Assembly: GCF_013344685.1 (NCBI RefSeq)
Contig: NZ_CP050137.1
Coordinates: 1,492,001 to 1,556,000, forward strand
Reading direction: 5' to 3'
DNA length: 64,000 nucleotides
Source of the DNA: Sphingomonas sp. CL5.1
GTDB taxonomy: Bacteria > Pseudomonadota > Alphaproteobacteria > Sphingomonadales > Sphingomonadaceae
The translations under genes were made by a program, and so were the position numbers. Below, piece after piece: positions 1 to 8,463 of the stretch (its first letter is position 1; each line of letters starts with the position of its first letter). The notes beneath the pieces are model-generated. The model did no database searches, was not told the DNA's origin, and saw only the letters and a list, made by a program, of their open reading frames with translations.

Positions 1-1
1 G

Positions 2-484
2 TCGCTGCCGGTGTTCATCGGGCTGCTGATGCTGCTCGGCATCGTCGCCAAGAACTCGATCCTGCTGATCGACTTCGCGCTGGAGGAGATGGCCAAGGGC
101 GTGCCGACGCACGAGGCGATCATCGACGCCGGGCACAAGCGCGCCCAGCCGATCGTGATGACCACCGTGGCGATGGTCGCCGGCATGGTGCCGACCGCGC
201 TGTCGCTGGCCGGCGACGCCTCGTGGCGCGCGCCGATGGGCGTGGTGGTGATCGGCGGCCTCACGCTCTCCACGTTGCTGACGCTGCTGATCGTGCCGGC
301 GTCGTTCAGCCTGGCGATCGGCATCGAGCGGCGGATCGGCCCGTGGCTCGGCCACCGGCTGCTCACCTATCGCCCCGGCGACGAGGGAATTCCGGCGATC
401 GACCACGTCCCCGGCGGCGGGCCGCTGCCGGCCCCGCGCGGGCGGATCGGCTATGGGGACGGCGGCTCGCAACCGGCGGAATGA
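2..484 (+). CDS. RND efflux transporter permease, C-terminal fragment
   Basis: About 160 codons of the end of an inner-membrane RND (HAE1-type) drug/proton antiporter; the start lies before the window. The visible part opens in a membrane helix containing the family's GIVAKNSILLIDFA stretch, then an amphipathic loop (EEMAKG), a helix with IVMTTVAMVAGMVP, the conserved GDASWRAPMGVVVIGG turn and a last helix ending LLIVPASF. The cytoplasmic tail after the last helix is long and Gly/Pro rich. Such pumps work with a periplasmic adaptor and an outer-membrane channel, neither of which is visible here. The substrate cannot be told from this piece. Confidence 0.9.
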   Translation, partial: SLPVFIGLLMLLGIVAKNSILLIDFALEEMAKGVPTHEAIIDAGHKRAQPIVMTTVAMVAGMVPTALSLAGDASWRAPMGVVVIGGLTLSTLLTLLIVPASFSLAIGIERRIGPWLGHRLLTYRPGDEGIPAIDHVPGGGPLPAPRGRIGYGDGGSQPAE

Positions 485-562
485 CCCCGGCGCGGAAACG
501 CGGCGGCACGCTTTCCGCGACGCGGACTTGAACAAAGCGGGCAGTTGGGGATTGTTTCGGCA

Positions 563-1828
563 ATGAACCTGATCGTCCGCCGGCGCCCGCCCCACGAACG
601 ACCGCCCGCGGGGCTGGTGCGGATGCGGGTGATCGCGACGGCGATGCTGGTCGCGATGGCGGCGGCCTTCGCGCTGGCGCGGGCGCTGGAGCCGGCGCAT
701 GCCGCCTGGGGCTTCGTCCGCGCCTTCGCAGAAGCGGCGATGGTCGGCGGGCTGGCCGACTGGTTCGCGGTCACGGCGCTGTTCCGCCACCCGCTCGGCC
801 TGCCGATCCCGCACACCGCGATCATCCCGCGCAACAAGGACCGGATCGGCGACCAGCTCGCGCTGTTCCTGCGCGACAATTTCCTGATCCCCGGCGTGGT
901 CGCGCGGCGGATGCGGCGGATGGACCTCGCCAGCGCCGCCGGCCGCTGGCTGACCAACCCCGCCGCCGGCGGATCGCGGCTGACGCGCGGCGTCTCGCGC
1001 CTCGCGGTGGAGGTGCTCCAGGCGCTCGATCAGGAGCGGCTGGGCGGCATGGTGCGCGGTGCGATGGTGCAGCAGGTGCGTGTGCTGGAACTGTCGCCGA
1101 TGCTGGGCCGCGCGCTCGCCGCCGCGATCAGCGAGGATCGCCACCTGCCGGTGCTCGACGGCATCGTGCGCTGGGCGGGGCGCGTACTGGAGGCGAACGA
1201 GCCGCTGGTCCGCGCGATGGTCCATGAGCGCGCCGGCTCGATCCTGCGCTGGACCGGGCTGGACGAGACGCTCGCCAACAAGATCATCGACGGCCTTCAC
1301 AAGATGCTGACCGACATGGCCGAGGACCGCGACCACCCTCTGCGCGGCAAGGCGGAGGAGGGGCTGGTGCAGCTTGCCCATGATCTTCAGCACGATCCGG
1401 CGATGATCGCCCGTGTCGAGCAGGTGAAGCTGGAATTGCTGGAGAATCCGGCGATGCAGGGCTGGATCAACGGCCTGTGGGAACAGGCACGCGCCGCGAT
1501 GCTGCGTGTCGCGCGCGATCCCGAGGCGCTGCTCGCCGGGCGGCTGCGCGAGGCGTTCAACCAGTTGGGCGAGACGCTGCAACAGGACGTGCGCCTGCAA
1601 CGCACGCTCAACCGCTTCGCGCGCCGCGCGGCGGTGGGGACGGCGGCCGACTATGGCGATTCGATCGTCCGGCTGGTGTCGGAGACGGTGCGTGGCTGGG
1701 ATGCGCGCACGATCACGCGGCGGCTGGAGAACGCGGTGGGCAAGGATCTCCAGTTCATCCGCATCAACGGCACGCTGGTCGGCGGGATGGTCGGGCTGGT
1801 GATCCACGCGGTGGATGTCGCGCTATGA
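563..1828 (+). CDS. DUF445 family membrane protein
   Basis: A 421-residue protein of the DUF445 (YjiN-like) family of unknown function. An N-terminal hydrophobic helix (roughly residues 20-40) is followed by the family's best conserved stretch, ADWFAVTALFRHPLGLPIPH then IIPRNKDRIG. The middle is a long helical, charged region and the end returns to a hydrophobic segment (GTLVGGMVGLVIHAV). This suggests an inner-membrane anchor at both ends. An upstream TTG at 545 is in frame, but the ATG at 563 fits the family start better; neither has a clear ribosome site. It slightly overlaps the upstream reading frame of the next operon, so the two may be co-transcribed. Function is unknown. Confidence 0.85.
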   Translation: MNLIVRRRPPHERPPAGLVRMRVIATAMLVAMAAAFALARALEPAHAAWGFVRAFAEAAMVGGLADWFAVTALFRHPLGLPIPHTAIIPRNKDRIGDQLALFLRDNFLIPGVVARRMRRMDLASAAGRWLTNPAAGGSRLTRGVSRLAVEVLQALDQERLGGMVRGAMVQQVRVLELSPMLGRALAAAISEDRHLPVLDGIVRWAGRVLEANEPLVRAMVHERAGSILRWTGLDETLANKIIDGLHKMLTDMAEDRDHPLRGKAEEGLVQLAHDLQHDPAMIARVEQVKLELLENPAMQGWINGLWEQARAAMLRVARDPEALLAGRLREAFNQLGETLQQDVRLQRTLNRFARRAAVGTAADYGDSIVRLVSETVRGWDARTITRRLENAVGKDLQFIRINGTLVGGMVGLVIHAVDVAL

Positions 1829-1880
1829 GGAACCGGCGCGAACTGCTTGCCGTTATGGGAAGTTTCCCGCAAGGAAGCGG

Positions 1881-2981
1881 ATGATGGGCGCGGCGGCGGA
1901 TTTCAGCGAGGACGGCGACACCCTGCGCTTCACCGGCGACCTGTCGCTGGCGAAGCTCGGCGACCTGCCGCAGCGGCTGCGCGAGCGCGACGGCGAGGTG
2001 CGGCGGCTCGACCTTTCCGGGATTGACCGCATCGACACGATCGGCGCCTGGGTGGTCCATCGCTTCGCGCGCGAGCATGACGCGACGATCGAGGGGCTGG
2101 ACGACGAGCGCGCCCGGCTGCTCCAGCATGTCGAGGGCGCGGACCAGCCAGTCGCGATGCGGCCGCAATATCTCAGTCCCTTCACCCGCGTGCTCGGCGA
2201 GATCGGCACCGCGACCGTCACCGCCGGCAACACGCTGCTCGGCCTGCTCGGCTTCCTCGGCGCGACGGTGATCGCGCTGGGCAGCGTCATCCGCCATCCG
2301 CGCCGCTTCCGCTTCAACGCCACGGTGCAGCATTTCGAGGTGGTCGGTGTCTCGGCGCTCGGCATCATCGGGTTGATGAGTTTCCTGATCGGCATCGTCA
2401 TCGCGCAGCAGGGGGCGGTGCAGCTCCGCCAGTTCGGCGCGGAGGTGCTGACGGTCAACCTGATCGGTCGCATCACCCTGCGCGAGCTGGGCGTGCTGAT
2501 GACGGCGATCATGGTCGCGGGTCGCTCCGGCTCGGCCTTCGCCGCGCAGATCGGCACGATGAGGCTGACCGAGGAGATCGACGCGATGCGCACGATCGGC
2601 GTTTCCCCGATGGAGGCGCTCGTCCTGCCGCGCACCACCGCGGCGATCGTGCTGATGCCGCTGCTGGGCTTCTATTCCTCGCTGGTGGCGATCATCGGCG
2701 GCGGGCTGCTCTGCTGGATCAATCTCGGTATCCCGCCAGTCACCTATGTCGGGCGCATCAGGGAAGTGGTGCCGATCACCGATCTGTATGTCGGGCTGGT
2801 CAAGGCGCCGGTGTTCGGCGCGATCATCGCCATGGCCGGCTGCTTCCAAGGGATGCAGGTGGAGGGCGACGCCGAGCAAGTCGGCAAGCGCACCACGGCG
2901 GCGGTGGTGCAGGCGATCTTCCTGGTGATCGTGCTCGACGCGTTCTTCGCGGTGTTCTTCACCTCTGTGGGGTGGAACTGA
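1881..2981 (+). CDS. MlaE-family ABC transporter permease with N-terminal STAS-like domain
   Basis: Permease of an Mla-type ABC system that moves phospholipids between the outer and inner membranes. The first ~100 residues look like a STAS/MlaB-type domain (LDLSGIDRIDTIGAW), fused to a MlaE permease body of about 250 residues. The permease carries the family's GRSGSAFAAQIGTM and EEIDAMRTIGVSP motifs and several hydrophobic helices. The start at 1881 is chosen because AAGGAAG lies just upstream; an earlier in-frame ATG (1815) overlaps the preceding gene and adds unconserved sequence. Its stop overlaps the ATPase start by one base, so the four genes downstream form one operon. Fusion of the STAS domain to the permease explains the absence of a separate mlaB. 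Confidence 0.92.
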   Translation: MMGAAADFSEDGDTLRFTGDLSLAKLGDLPQRLRERDGEVRRLDLSGIDRIDTIGAWVVHRFAREHDATIEGLDDERARLLQHVEGADQPVAMRPQYLSPFTRVLGEIGTATVTAGNTLLGLLGFLGATVIALGSVIRHPRRFRFNATVQHFEVVGVSALGIIGLMSFLIGIVIAQQGAVQLRQFGAEVLTVNLIGRITLRELGVLMTAIMVAGRSGSAFAAQIGTMRLTEEIDAMRTIGVSPMEALVLPRTTAAIVLMPLLGFYSSLVAIIGGGLLCWINLGIPPVTYVGRIREVVPITDLYVGLVKAPVFGAIIAMAGCFQGMQVEGDAEQVGKRTTAAVVQAIFLVIVLDAFFAVFFTSVGWN

Positions 2982-3799
2982 TGGCGGGGGGCGAGGACGA
3001 CGATGTCATCATCCGCGTGCGCAACCTGCGCACCAGCTTCGGCGATCAGGTGATCCACGACGGGCTGAATCTCGACGTGCGGCGCGGCGAGATCCTCGGC
3101 GTGGTCGGCGGCTCCGGTACCGGCAAGTCGGTGCTGATGCGCGCGATCATCGGCCTCCAGCCCGCGGACGAGGGCGAGATCACCGTGTTCGGCGAGCCGA
3201 CCAGCGGCCGCGAGGAAACCGAGGCGATCGAGATCCGCAAGCGCTGGGGCGTCCTGTTCCAGGGCGGCGCGCTGTTCTCCACCCTGACGGTGGCGGAGAA
3301 CGTGCAGGTGCCGATCCGCGAATTCTATCCCGACCTCGACATGGCGCTGCTCGACGAGATCGCCTCTTACAAGGTGGTGATGAGCGGGCTGCCGGCGGAG
3401 GCCGGGCCGAAATATCCGTCGGAGCTGTCCGGCGGGATGAGGAAGCGTGCCGGCCTCGCCCGCGCGCTGGCGCTCGATCCCGAACTGTTGTTCCTCGACG
3501 AGCCGACCGCCGGGCTGGACCCGATCGGCGCGGCCGGGTTCGACGAGCTGACCCAGTCGCTCCAGCAGACGATGGGGCTCACCGTGTTCCTCATCACCCA
3601 CGATCTCGACACGCTCTACGCGATCTGTGACCGGGTGGCGGTGCTGGCGGACAAGAAGGTGATCGCGGTCGGCACCATTCCCGAGCTGCTGGCGTTGGAT
3701 CATCCGTGGATACAGGAATATTTCAACGGCCCGCGCGGCCGGGCGGCGGTGGCGACGCGCGAGGCGGACGTCGCGCGCGAAAAGGCAGGGGCTGACTGA
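2981..3799 (+). CDS. Mla-type ABC transporter ATP-binding protein
   Basis: Cytoplasmic ATPase (272 residues) that energises the adjacent MlaE permease. All nucleotide-binding elements are visible: Walker A GGSGTGKS, Q-loop in the VLFQGGALF stretch, ABC signature LSGGMRKR, Walker B LLFLDEPTAGLDP and the switch histidine in LITHDLD. The LSGGMRKRAGLARALALDPE signature is characteristic of the MlaF/Mkl branch. The ATG overlaps the permease stop (TGATG), and its own stop overlaps the next gene in the same way, which points to translational coupling. An alternative GTG nine bases upstream is possible but adds only three residues. Confidence 0.95.
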   Translation: MAGGEDDDVIIRVRNLRTSFGDQVIHDGLNLDVRRGEILGVVGGSGTGKSVLMRAIIGLQPADEGEITVFGEPTSGREETEAIEIRKRWGVLFQGGALFSTLTVAENVQVPIREFYPDLDMALLDEIASYKVVMSGLPAEAGPKYPSELSGGMRKRAGLARALALDPELLFLDEPTAGLDPIGAAGFDELTQSLQQTMGLTVFLITHDLDTLYAICDRVAVLADKKVIAVGTIPELLALDHPWIQEYFNGPRGRAAVATREADVAREKAGAD

Positions 3800-4764
3800 T
3801 GGAAACTCGCTCCAACCACGTCCTGGTGGGATCGGTCGTGCTGATCCTGCTCGCGGTGCTGGCGCTGTTCACGGTGTGGATCGCGCGGCTGGGCGGCGCG
3901 ACCGAAAAGGAATATGATATCTTCTTCAAGCAATCGGTCGACGGCCTCGCGAAGGGATCGACCGTCACCTATTCCGGCGTCCCTTCCGGGCAGGTGAAGC
4001 TGATCCAGCTCTGGAAGAACGATCCGCAATTCGTCCGCGTCCGCGTCAGCCTCAACGAGGACACGCCGATCCTCCAGGGCACCACCGCGACGATCCAGGG
4101 CAGCTTCACCGGCACCAGCACGGTGAGCCTCGACGGCGCGGTGAAGGGCGCGCCGCCGATCACCTGCCCGGCGAACGACGCCGCCAACGAATGCCCCTAT
4201 GGCGTGCCGGTGATCCCGACGCGCACGGGCGGGCTGGGCGCGATCCTCAATTCCGCGCCGCAATTGCTCGAGCGGCTCTCGACGCTCACCGAGAAGCTGA
4301 CCGGCCTCGTCTCCGACAAGAACCAGGCGTCGATCGCCGGCATCCTCGACAACACCAACCGGCTGACCCACGCGCTCGCCGATCGCGGGCCGGAGATCGC
4401 GGCCACGCTGGCGCAGACGCGGGTCGCGGTGCAGCAGGCGGGCGACGCGGCGCAGAAGATCGGCGATCTCGCCGCGACCACCAACGGCCTGATCTCGGAG
4501 GACGTGAAGCCGGCGATGACCAACCTCAACGCCGCGATCAAATCGGCGCAGGCGAGCGCGGACACGCTCAACGCCGCGATCGGCGACGCGCGGCCGGGGT
4601 TGCAGACCTTCTCGAAGGAAACCCTGCCGGAGGTCAGCCAGCTCGTCCACGACCTGCGCAACATGGCCGCCGCGCTTTCCTCGGTGGCGGAGAAGGTCGA
4701 TCGCAACGGTGCCGGCTCGCTGATCGGCCGGCAGCGGCTCCCAGACTATAAGCCCGGCAAATGA
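3799..4764 (+). CDS. MlaD-family (MCE domain) lipid transport protein
   Basis: Periplasmic, membrane-anchored MCE protein (321 residues), the substrate-binding partner of the MlaE permease. One N-terminal transmembrane helix (about residues 9-29, VLVGSVVLILLAVLALFTVWI) is followed by an MCE/MlaD domain that includes YSGVPSGQVKLI and the family's IQGSFTGTSTVSL stretch. The remaining ~170 residues are a long helical, Ala/Asn/Gln-rich tail, as in the longer MCE proteins of Alphaproteobacteria, which may form an elongated tunnel or coiled coil. Start and stop both overlap neighbouring genes. No lipid specificity can be read from sequence. Confidence 0.92.
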   Translation: METRSNHVLVGSVVLILLAVLALFTVWIARLGGATEKEYDIFFKQSVDGLAKGSTVTYSGVPSGQVKLIQLWKNDPQFVRVRVSLNEDTPILQGTTATIQGSFTGTSTVSLDGAVKGAPPITCPANDAANECPYGVPVIPTRTGGLGAILNSAPQLLERLSTLTEKLTGLVSDKNQASIAGILDNTNRLTHALADRGPEIAATLAQTRVAVQQAGDAAQKIGDLAATTNGLISEDVKPAMTNLNAAIKSAQASADTLNAAIGDARPGLQTFSKETLPEVSQLVHDLRNMAAALSSVAEKVDRNGAGSLIGRQRLPDYKPGK

Positions 4765-5354
4765 GGCGGACGATGAAGCGACTTGCGATTTTCCTGGCGG
4801 CGCTGCCGCTTGCCGGCTGCGTCAGCTTCGCGGCGAAGCCGCCGCCCTCGCTGCTCGATCTCACCGCCGCCGAGCAGGTGAAGCCGGGGCAGGAGCAGGA
4901 TGCTTCCAGCGCGAAGACGGTGACGATCAGCGTGCCGGTCGTGCCGCAGGCGCTCGCCACCGCGCGCGTGCCGGTACAGGCGACGCCGACCTCGGTCGCC
5001 TATGTCAAGGACGCCTTGTGGGTGGAGGCGCCGCAGCGGCTGTTCGCGCGGCTGCTGTCTGACACGATCGCGGCGCGCACCGGGCGGGTCGTGCTCGGCG
5101 CGGCGCAGTCGTTCGGCGATCCCGGCGCGCGGATCGGCGGCGAGCTGCGCAATTTCGGCGTCGACGCCGCCTCGTCGAGCGCGGTCGTCACCTTCGACGC
5201 GGCGCTGGTGCGCGACAATGGCGGCAAGGTGGAGAAGCGGCGTTTCGAGGCGCGCGTGCCGATCGCGCGGATCGACGCCGCCTCGGCCGGCCGCGCGCTC
5301 AACACCGGCGCGAACCAGGTCGCGGCGGAAGTGGCGGACTGGATCGGCAAGTAG
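4761..5354 (+). CDS. ABC-type transport auxiliary lipoprotein
   Basis: A 197-residue predicted lipoprotein with a signal peptide ending in the lipobox LAGC, about residues 17-20. It is the fourth gene of the Mla-type operon and matches in position, size and layout the auxiliary lipoproteins (PqiC/YmbA-like, ABC_trans_aux) that accompany MCE systems and probably sit at the outer membrane. The coding region starts with an ATGA overlap of the MCE gene stop; an internal ATG four codons in (MKRLAIF) is an equally good signal-peptide start. It ends four bases from the convergent cyclophilin gene, so the operon terminates here. The family assignment leans partly on gene context. Confidence 0.85.
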   Translation: MRRTMKRLAIFLAALPLAGCVSFAAKPPPSLLDLTAAEQVKPGQEQDASSAKTVTISVPVVPQALATARVPVQATPTSVAYVKDALWVEAPQRLFARLLSDTIAARTGRVVLGAAQSFGDPGARIGGELRNFGVDAASSSAVVTFDAALVRDNGGKVEKRRFEARVPIARIDAASAGRALNTGANQVAAEVADWIGK

Positions 5355-5358
5355 CGCG

Positions 5359-6315
5359 CTATCGCGCGGCGCGGCGCACCGGCGTGGGCACGTTGCAGAT
5401 GTCCGCGCCGCCCGCCGGCCGGATGAAGAAGCCGTCGCGGCGATTGGCCCGCGCATCGGCGTAGCGCGCGAAACTGTCGCTTTCCGTCGCGAGATATTCG
5501 TAGCGCGGGCGCTCCGCCGCCGGCAGCTCGCTCGCCATGCGGATTGCGACGATCGGCACCCGCTCCGCCGCGCTGGCGTACATGCCGAGCGCCTCCGTGC
5601 CGCGCGGCAGCGCCGAGAGCAGCTCGATCCCCTCGATCACCCGGCCGATCAGCGCGATATTGCGGTCGAGATGGCGCGGCGCATGGCCGATCACCGCATA
5701 TAGCTCCGCGCCGCTCCCCGCATCCGGCGGCATGTCGCGCCCGACCCCGACCATGCCGTAGCAATGCACCGGCCACGCGGTCGTCGCGCCGCTGGCGGCC
5801 GATCGCCCGGCGGCGACGGGCCAGCCGCGCCAGGTGAAGGTCAGCGGCGCATAGGCATCGCGCCCCGCCGTCGCCACGCGCCCCACGATGCGCCGCCTCG
5901 CCGCCTCGCGCAACAGCCCGCCGTCGATCGCGGTGCGGCCGAGATCGGTGGCATAGTCCGCCTGCGTGGTGGCGGCGAGGCCGGGCGGGACCGGATGCTT
6001 CGCGGTGTCGCCGCCCCATTGCGCGACATAATCGTCCTGTACGCGATTGATCGCTGCCCCGTCCCACCAATGCGCGGCGGCGAGGCGGCGGATATTGCCG
6101 ATCCATGCCTGCGAGAAAGGCGCGGGCATGAGCTGGATCACCACGCGGCGCGGGCGGCCGGCGCGATCGGGCGCGAGGTCCATCACCAGCAGATCGCTCT
6201 CCGCGATCGCGCGCCAGTCCCGCGCGGGCGCGGCGGCGGCGATTTCGGAAGGCGCGGGAGCGGCGGTGGCCGGCGCCAGCGCCATGCCAAGCAGCGTGAG
6301 GATGGTCGCGATCAT
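5359..6315 (-). CDS. Cyclophilin-type peptidyl-prolyl cis-trans isomerase, exported
   Basis: A 318-residue secreted protein with a signal peptide (MIATILTLLGMALAPATAAPA). It has a cyclophilin-like core: an early strand with VVIQLMPAPFSQAWIGNI, the WWDGAAINRVQDDYVAQWG stretch matching the family's fYdGtxFhRV..FMIQgG region, and a C-terminal YAVIGHAPRHLDRNIALIGRV that corresponds to the F.VIG....LD..YTVFGRV motif. It probably speeds proline isomerisation of envelope proteins. Several canonical active-site aromatic residues are replaced, as in divergent sphingomonad cyclophilins, so catalytic strength is uncertain. The start at 6315 places the signal peptide first; an upstream start adds twelve residues. 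It converges on the Mla operon. Confidence 0.85.
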   Translation of the reverse strand: MIATILTLLGMALAPATAAPAPSEIAAAAPARDWRAIAESDLLVMDLAPDRAGRPRRVVIQLMPAPFSQAWIGNIRRLAAAHWWDGAAINRVQDDYVAQWGGDTAKHPVPPGLAATTQADYATDLGRTAIDGGLLREAARRRIVGRVATAGRDAYAPLTFTWRGWPVAAGRSAASGATTAWPVHCYGMVGVGRDMPPDAGSGAELYAVIGHAPRHLDRNIALIGRVIEGIELLSALPRGTEALGMYASAAERVPIVAIRMASELPAAERPRYEYLATESDSFARYADARANRRDGFFIRPAGGADICNVPTPVRRAAR

Positions 6316-6416
6316 GCGGCCGATGCTGCCGTCTCTTGATACGGCGCGCAATCGCGAACGGCAAGAGCTTGCGTCCCGCGCCGCCCCGGCCTAGTGCGTC
6401 GCCCTCCAGAGCATGC

Positions 6417-6507
6417 GGAGCGGTGGCCGAGTGGTCGAAGGCGCTCGCCTGGAAAGTGAGTATACGGCAAAACCGTATCGAGGGTTCGAATCCCTCCCGC
6501 TCCGCCA
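6417..6507 (+). tRNA. tRNA-Ser (anticodon GGA)
   Basis: The 91-base sequence folds as a class II tRNA. The acceptor arm pairs GGAGCGG with CCGCTCC, followed by discriminator G and an encoded CCA. The anticodon stem pairs CTCGC with GTGAG around loop CTGGAAA, giving anticodon GGA (reads UCC/UCU). The long variable arm (TACGG with CCGTA) and the T arm with GGTTCGAATCC are complete. The DNA after the gene holds a transposase relic and AT-rich sequence, consistent with the 3' end of a tRNA serving as an integration site, although no att repeat was identified. Confidence 0.97.
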
Positions 6508-6654
6508 CTTCAGTCAACCGGGCTGTCCGAGCAACGAAGCATCGGTGGAACTCGGCTGATGCCGTGCGGGAATGAGCCGGAAATCGGGAAGCGTCCGTCT
6601 CAGTCCGTTTTGTCATTTCAACTCGTCGGCTGAGGTGATCTGCTTGGTGGTGTG

Positions 6655-6735
6655 ATGTGGCTTCGGTTCCCGCCGATGCTGCGTGCTGTCGAGGATTTGC
6701 TGTTCGAGCGTGGTGTGCGCGAGGCGATGCGGTTT
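6655..6735 (+). mobile_element. Relic of an IS6-family transposase (N-terminal segment)
   Basis: A short reading frame encodes MWLRFPPMLRAVEDLLFERG. This resembles the conserved N-terminal region of IS6-family transposases (pattern V-W-L-x-x-R-F-P-L-x-L-R-x-V-E-D-L-L-x-E-R-G), with a few residues deleted between WL and RFP. After the ERG motif the similarity fades, and neither the DDE catalytic core nor terminal inverted repeats are seen. It is best read as a decayed fragment, not a working element. The assignment is from remembered family patterns and would need a protein search. Confidence 0.5.
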
Positions 6736-6769
6736 AACTGGCGAGTCGTTGGAAGGTGGAGGAGATCGA

Positions 6770-6963
6770 TATTTCAACGGCCACGAAATTTAACACGAAA
6801 CCTATATTATCTTATTGATTATAAAAGGATTTTTATATATTTTGTGTGTAAGCAATTTTCTGATTGCATTAACCATGCATTTAGGATTTGTTAATCATCC
6901 CTTTGGTTTGGGGAAAATCAGGGGATTGATCTGAGACAATAGTCCTCATTCGAGTCGCGAAAA
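6770..6963. other. AT-rich intergenic tract upstream of LuxR-type regulator
   Basis: Between the transposase relic and the regulator gene the base composition collapses: by count, positions 6781-6900 hold 32 G or C in 120 bases (about 27%), against a strongly GC-rich background. The tract contains runs such as TATATTATC and TTTTTATATAT. No convincing gene is present. It may be a residue of foreign DNA next to the tRNA, or a promoter region silenced by nucleoid proteins. Confidence 0.7.
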
Positions 6964-6989
6964 GTTCACTTCATATTTGTGAGGTGAAC
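6964..6989. promoter_or_regulatory. Inverted repeat upstream of the LuxR-type regulator
   Basis: GTTCACTTCA and TGAGGTGAAC form a ten-base dyad with one G-T mismatch around a six-base AT-rich centre. It lies about 95 bases before the chosen start of the regulator gene. Its size is typical of binding sites for dimeric helix-turn-helix proteins, so autoregulation is possible, but a transcript hairpin cannot be excluded. Confidence 0.4.
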
Positions 6990-7082
6990 GCTTGGTCGTC
7001 CTGCATCAGCTAGATGATCAGGTTTGTTTGCTGCCGGTTTATGTTTCGTATGAACCGGCTTTTCGCTTCTTGGAGGGCAATC

Positions 7083-8210
7083 GTGTTCAATCGCAGCTTT
7101 CGCGAAGATGTCGTCCAGATCAGCGATGTCGTCGTCGGCCCCTTCGGTTTTGATACTTCCAGTTTGCTGGATCAGGTGCTCCGGCGTTTTGCCGAGTCCA
7201 TCGGAGCCGCGGCGGCGTTTCTGCTCGCGTCACCGGCGCAGGCGGAGGACAGGATCGTGACGGCCTATGTGCGCCGGGCGGATTCGCGCACGATTGATGC
7301 CAACCAATTGGCCGGCGACCTCAAGGATGAGTTATCGGCCCACCTCGATTCCTTCGATTGTGACGAGCCGCTTTTCTGGGCGGGGGAAGCGCACGCCCCT
7401 ATCCTGGTTTCACGCTGGGATGAATCGTCCCGGCTGTCCTATTATTTCGTCCTGTCCTTCGATCGTCAGAAGGATGCAGCCGACCGGCGGGCCATAGAGC
7501 ATTGCGTGGGTCTTTTCTTTCCGCTGCTCCAGCTTCACCTGAAGACCCTCGCGGAACTCGAGACGATGACGCGCAGCTTCGACGGAATGCGCGGCGTGCT
7601 CGACAACAGCGAGGTGGCGATCATCCTGTTCAGCCGCGAGGGCCGGATGATCCTGTCGAACAAGGCGGCGACCGATATCGTCGAAGCGCAGGACGGCTTG
7701 CGCATGGGCGGGCGCGGGCCGACGCCAACCTCGCTGCGCGCCGCCGCGCGCTTCCAGATCGCGCTGGAACATGCGATCGCGGAGAACGGCCGGCCGGGCC
7801 GGATGGGCAACGGGCGCGGCAGTGCGGTGATGAAGATCCCGCGCGAGGAGGGTCGCCGGCCGCTCATCGCCGCGCTGGTCCCGGCGAAGGAGACGGCGGA
7901 GATGCCGGGCGATCCGGCCGTCATACTCTATCTGTTCGATCCGACGCTGGAGCATCCCGAGTTCCTGGAGCCGATCTGCCAGCTTTACGAACTGTCGAAG
8001 GTGGAAGCGCGTCTCGCCTGCCATCTCGCAACTGGCATGACGCTGAGCGAGGCGGCGAGGACGATGCGCATCAAGGACCCGACCGCGCGCACCTATCTCA
8101 AGCAGATATTCGCCAAGACCGCCACGCACCGGCAGACCGATCTCGTCCGGCTGCTCCTGTGCAGCAGTGGCCGGATCGTCACGCAGACATCACCCGAAGC
8201 ATTCGTCTGA
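7083..8210 (+). CDS. LuxR-type helix-turn-helix transcriptional regulator
   Basis: A 375-residue protein with a C-terminal LuxR-like HTH (about residues 302-360: YELSKVEARLACHLATG, then LSEAARTM, and TARTYLKQIFAKTATHRQTDLVRLL). The region in front (about 170-290) looks like a PAS-type sensor (DNSEVAIILFSREGRMILSN), and the N-terminal 160 residues are an unassigned, possibly GAF-like region. GTG at 7083 is taken as start because GGAGGG lies five bases upstream; longer in-frame starts lack this. It is directly followed by a terminator and then the amyloid-like operon, so it is the obvious candidate regulator of that locus, which is an inference from position. The signal it senses is unknown. 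Confidence 0.85.
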   Translation: MFNRSFREDVVQISDVVVGPFGFDTSSLLDQVLRRFAESIGAAAAFLLASPAQAEDRIVTAYVRRADSRTIDANQLAGDLKDELSAHLDSFDCDEPLFWAGEAHAPILVSRWDESSRLSYYFVLSFDRQKDAADRRAIEHCVGLFFPLLQLHLKTLAELETMTRSFDGMRGVLDNSEVAIILFSREGRMILSNKAATDIVEAQDGLRMGGRGPTPTSLRAAARFQIALEHAIAENGRPGRMGNGRGSAVMKIPREEGRRPLIAALVPAKETAEMPGDPAVILYLFDPTLEHPEFLEPICQLYELSKVEARLACHLATGMTLSEAARTMRIKDPTARTYLKQIFAKTATHRQTDLVRLLLCSSGRIVTQTSPEAFV

Positions 8211-8268
8211 GATGCCCGCGGCGGCGGTCCGGAGGGCCGCCTTGCCGCCCCGCGAAAGCCTTCCAAGG

Positions 8269-8306
8269 CCCGATTCCGATATGGAGTCGGGGCTTTTCGC
8301 GTTTTT
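8269..8306 (+). terminator. Rho-independent terminator after the regulator gene
   Basis: CCCGATTCC and GGAGTCGGG pair over nine positions (one G-T) around a five-base loop, followed by CTTTTCGCGTTTTTC. The stem and T-rich tail sit about 60 bases after the regulator stop, so the operon downstream needs its own promoter. Confidence 0.8.
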
Positions 8307-8349
8307 CGAAAAATCGCTTCACTTTCGTGACATAGCGGCGGCCGCGCAT

Positions 8350-8368
8350 CTGTCCCTTTTCAGGACAG
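8350..8368. promoter_or_regulatory. TGTCC-N7-GGACA inverted repeat in the amyloid-operon leader
   Basis: CTGTCC and GGACAG form a perfect six-base dyad with a seven-base spacer. The same half-sites recur at 8464-8478, and a lone TGTCC lies at 8384. Repeated half-sites before the first structural gene suggest an operator or a structured transcript leader. Confidence 0.4.
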
Positions 8369-8412
8369 CCCCCATTTGAGGGGTGTCCATATCCCCATTT
8401 GAAGGTGCGCAT

Positions 8413-8451
8413 TTCCCCGACTTCGAGGGAGGCTCCGGCGGGGTCGGGGAA
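8413..8451. promoter_or_regulatory. Nine-base inverted repeat in the amyloid-operon leader
   Basis: TTCCCCGAC and GTCGGGGAA are exact reverse complements separated by 21 bases. The segment sits between the two TGTCC/GGACA dyads and 115 bases before the first gene. It could form a leader hairpin that controls translation or transcript stability; no ligand-sensing family is recognised. Confidence 0.4.
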
Positions 8452-8463
8452 TTACCAAAAGCA

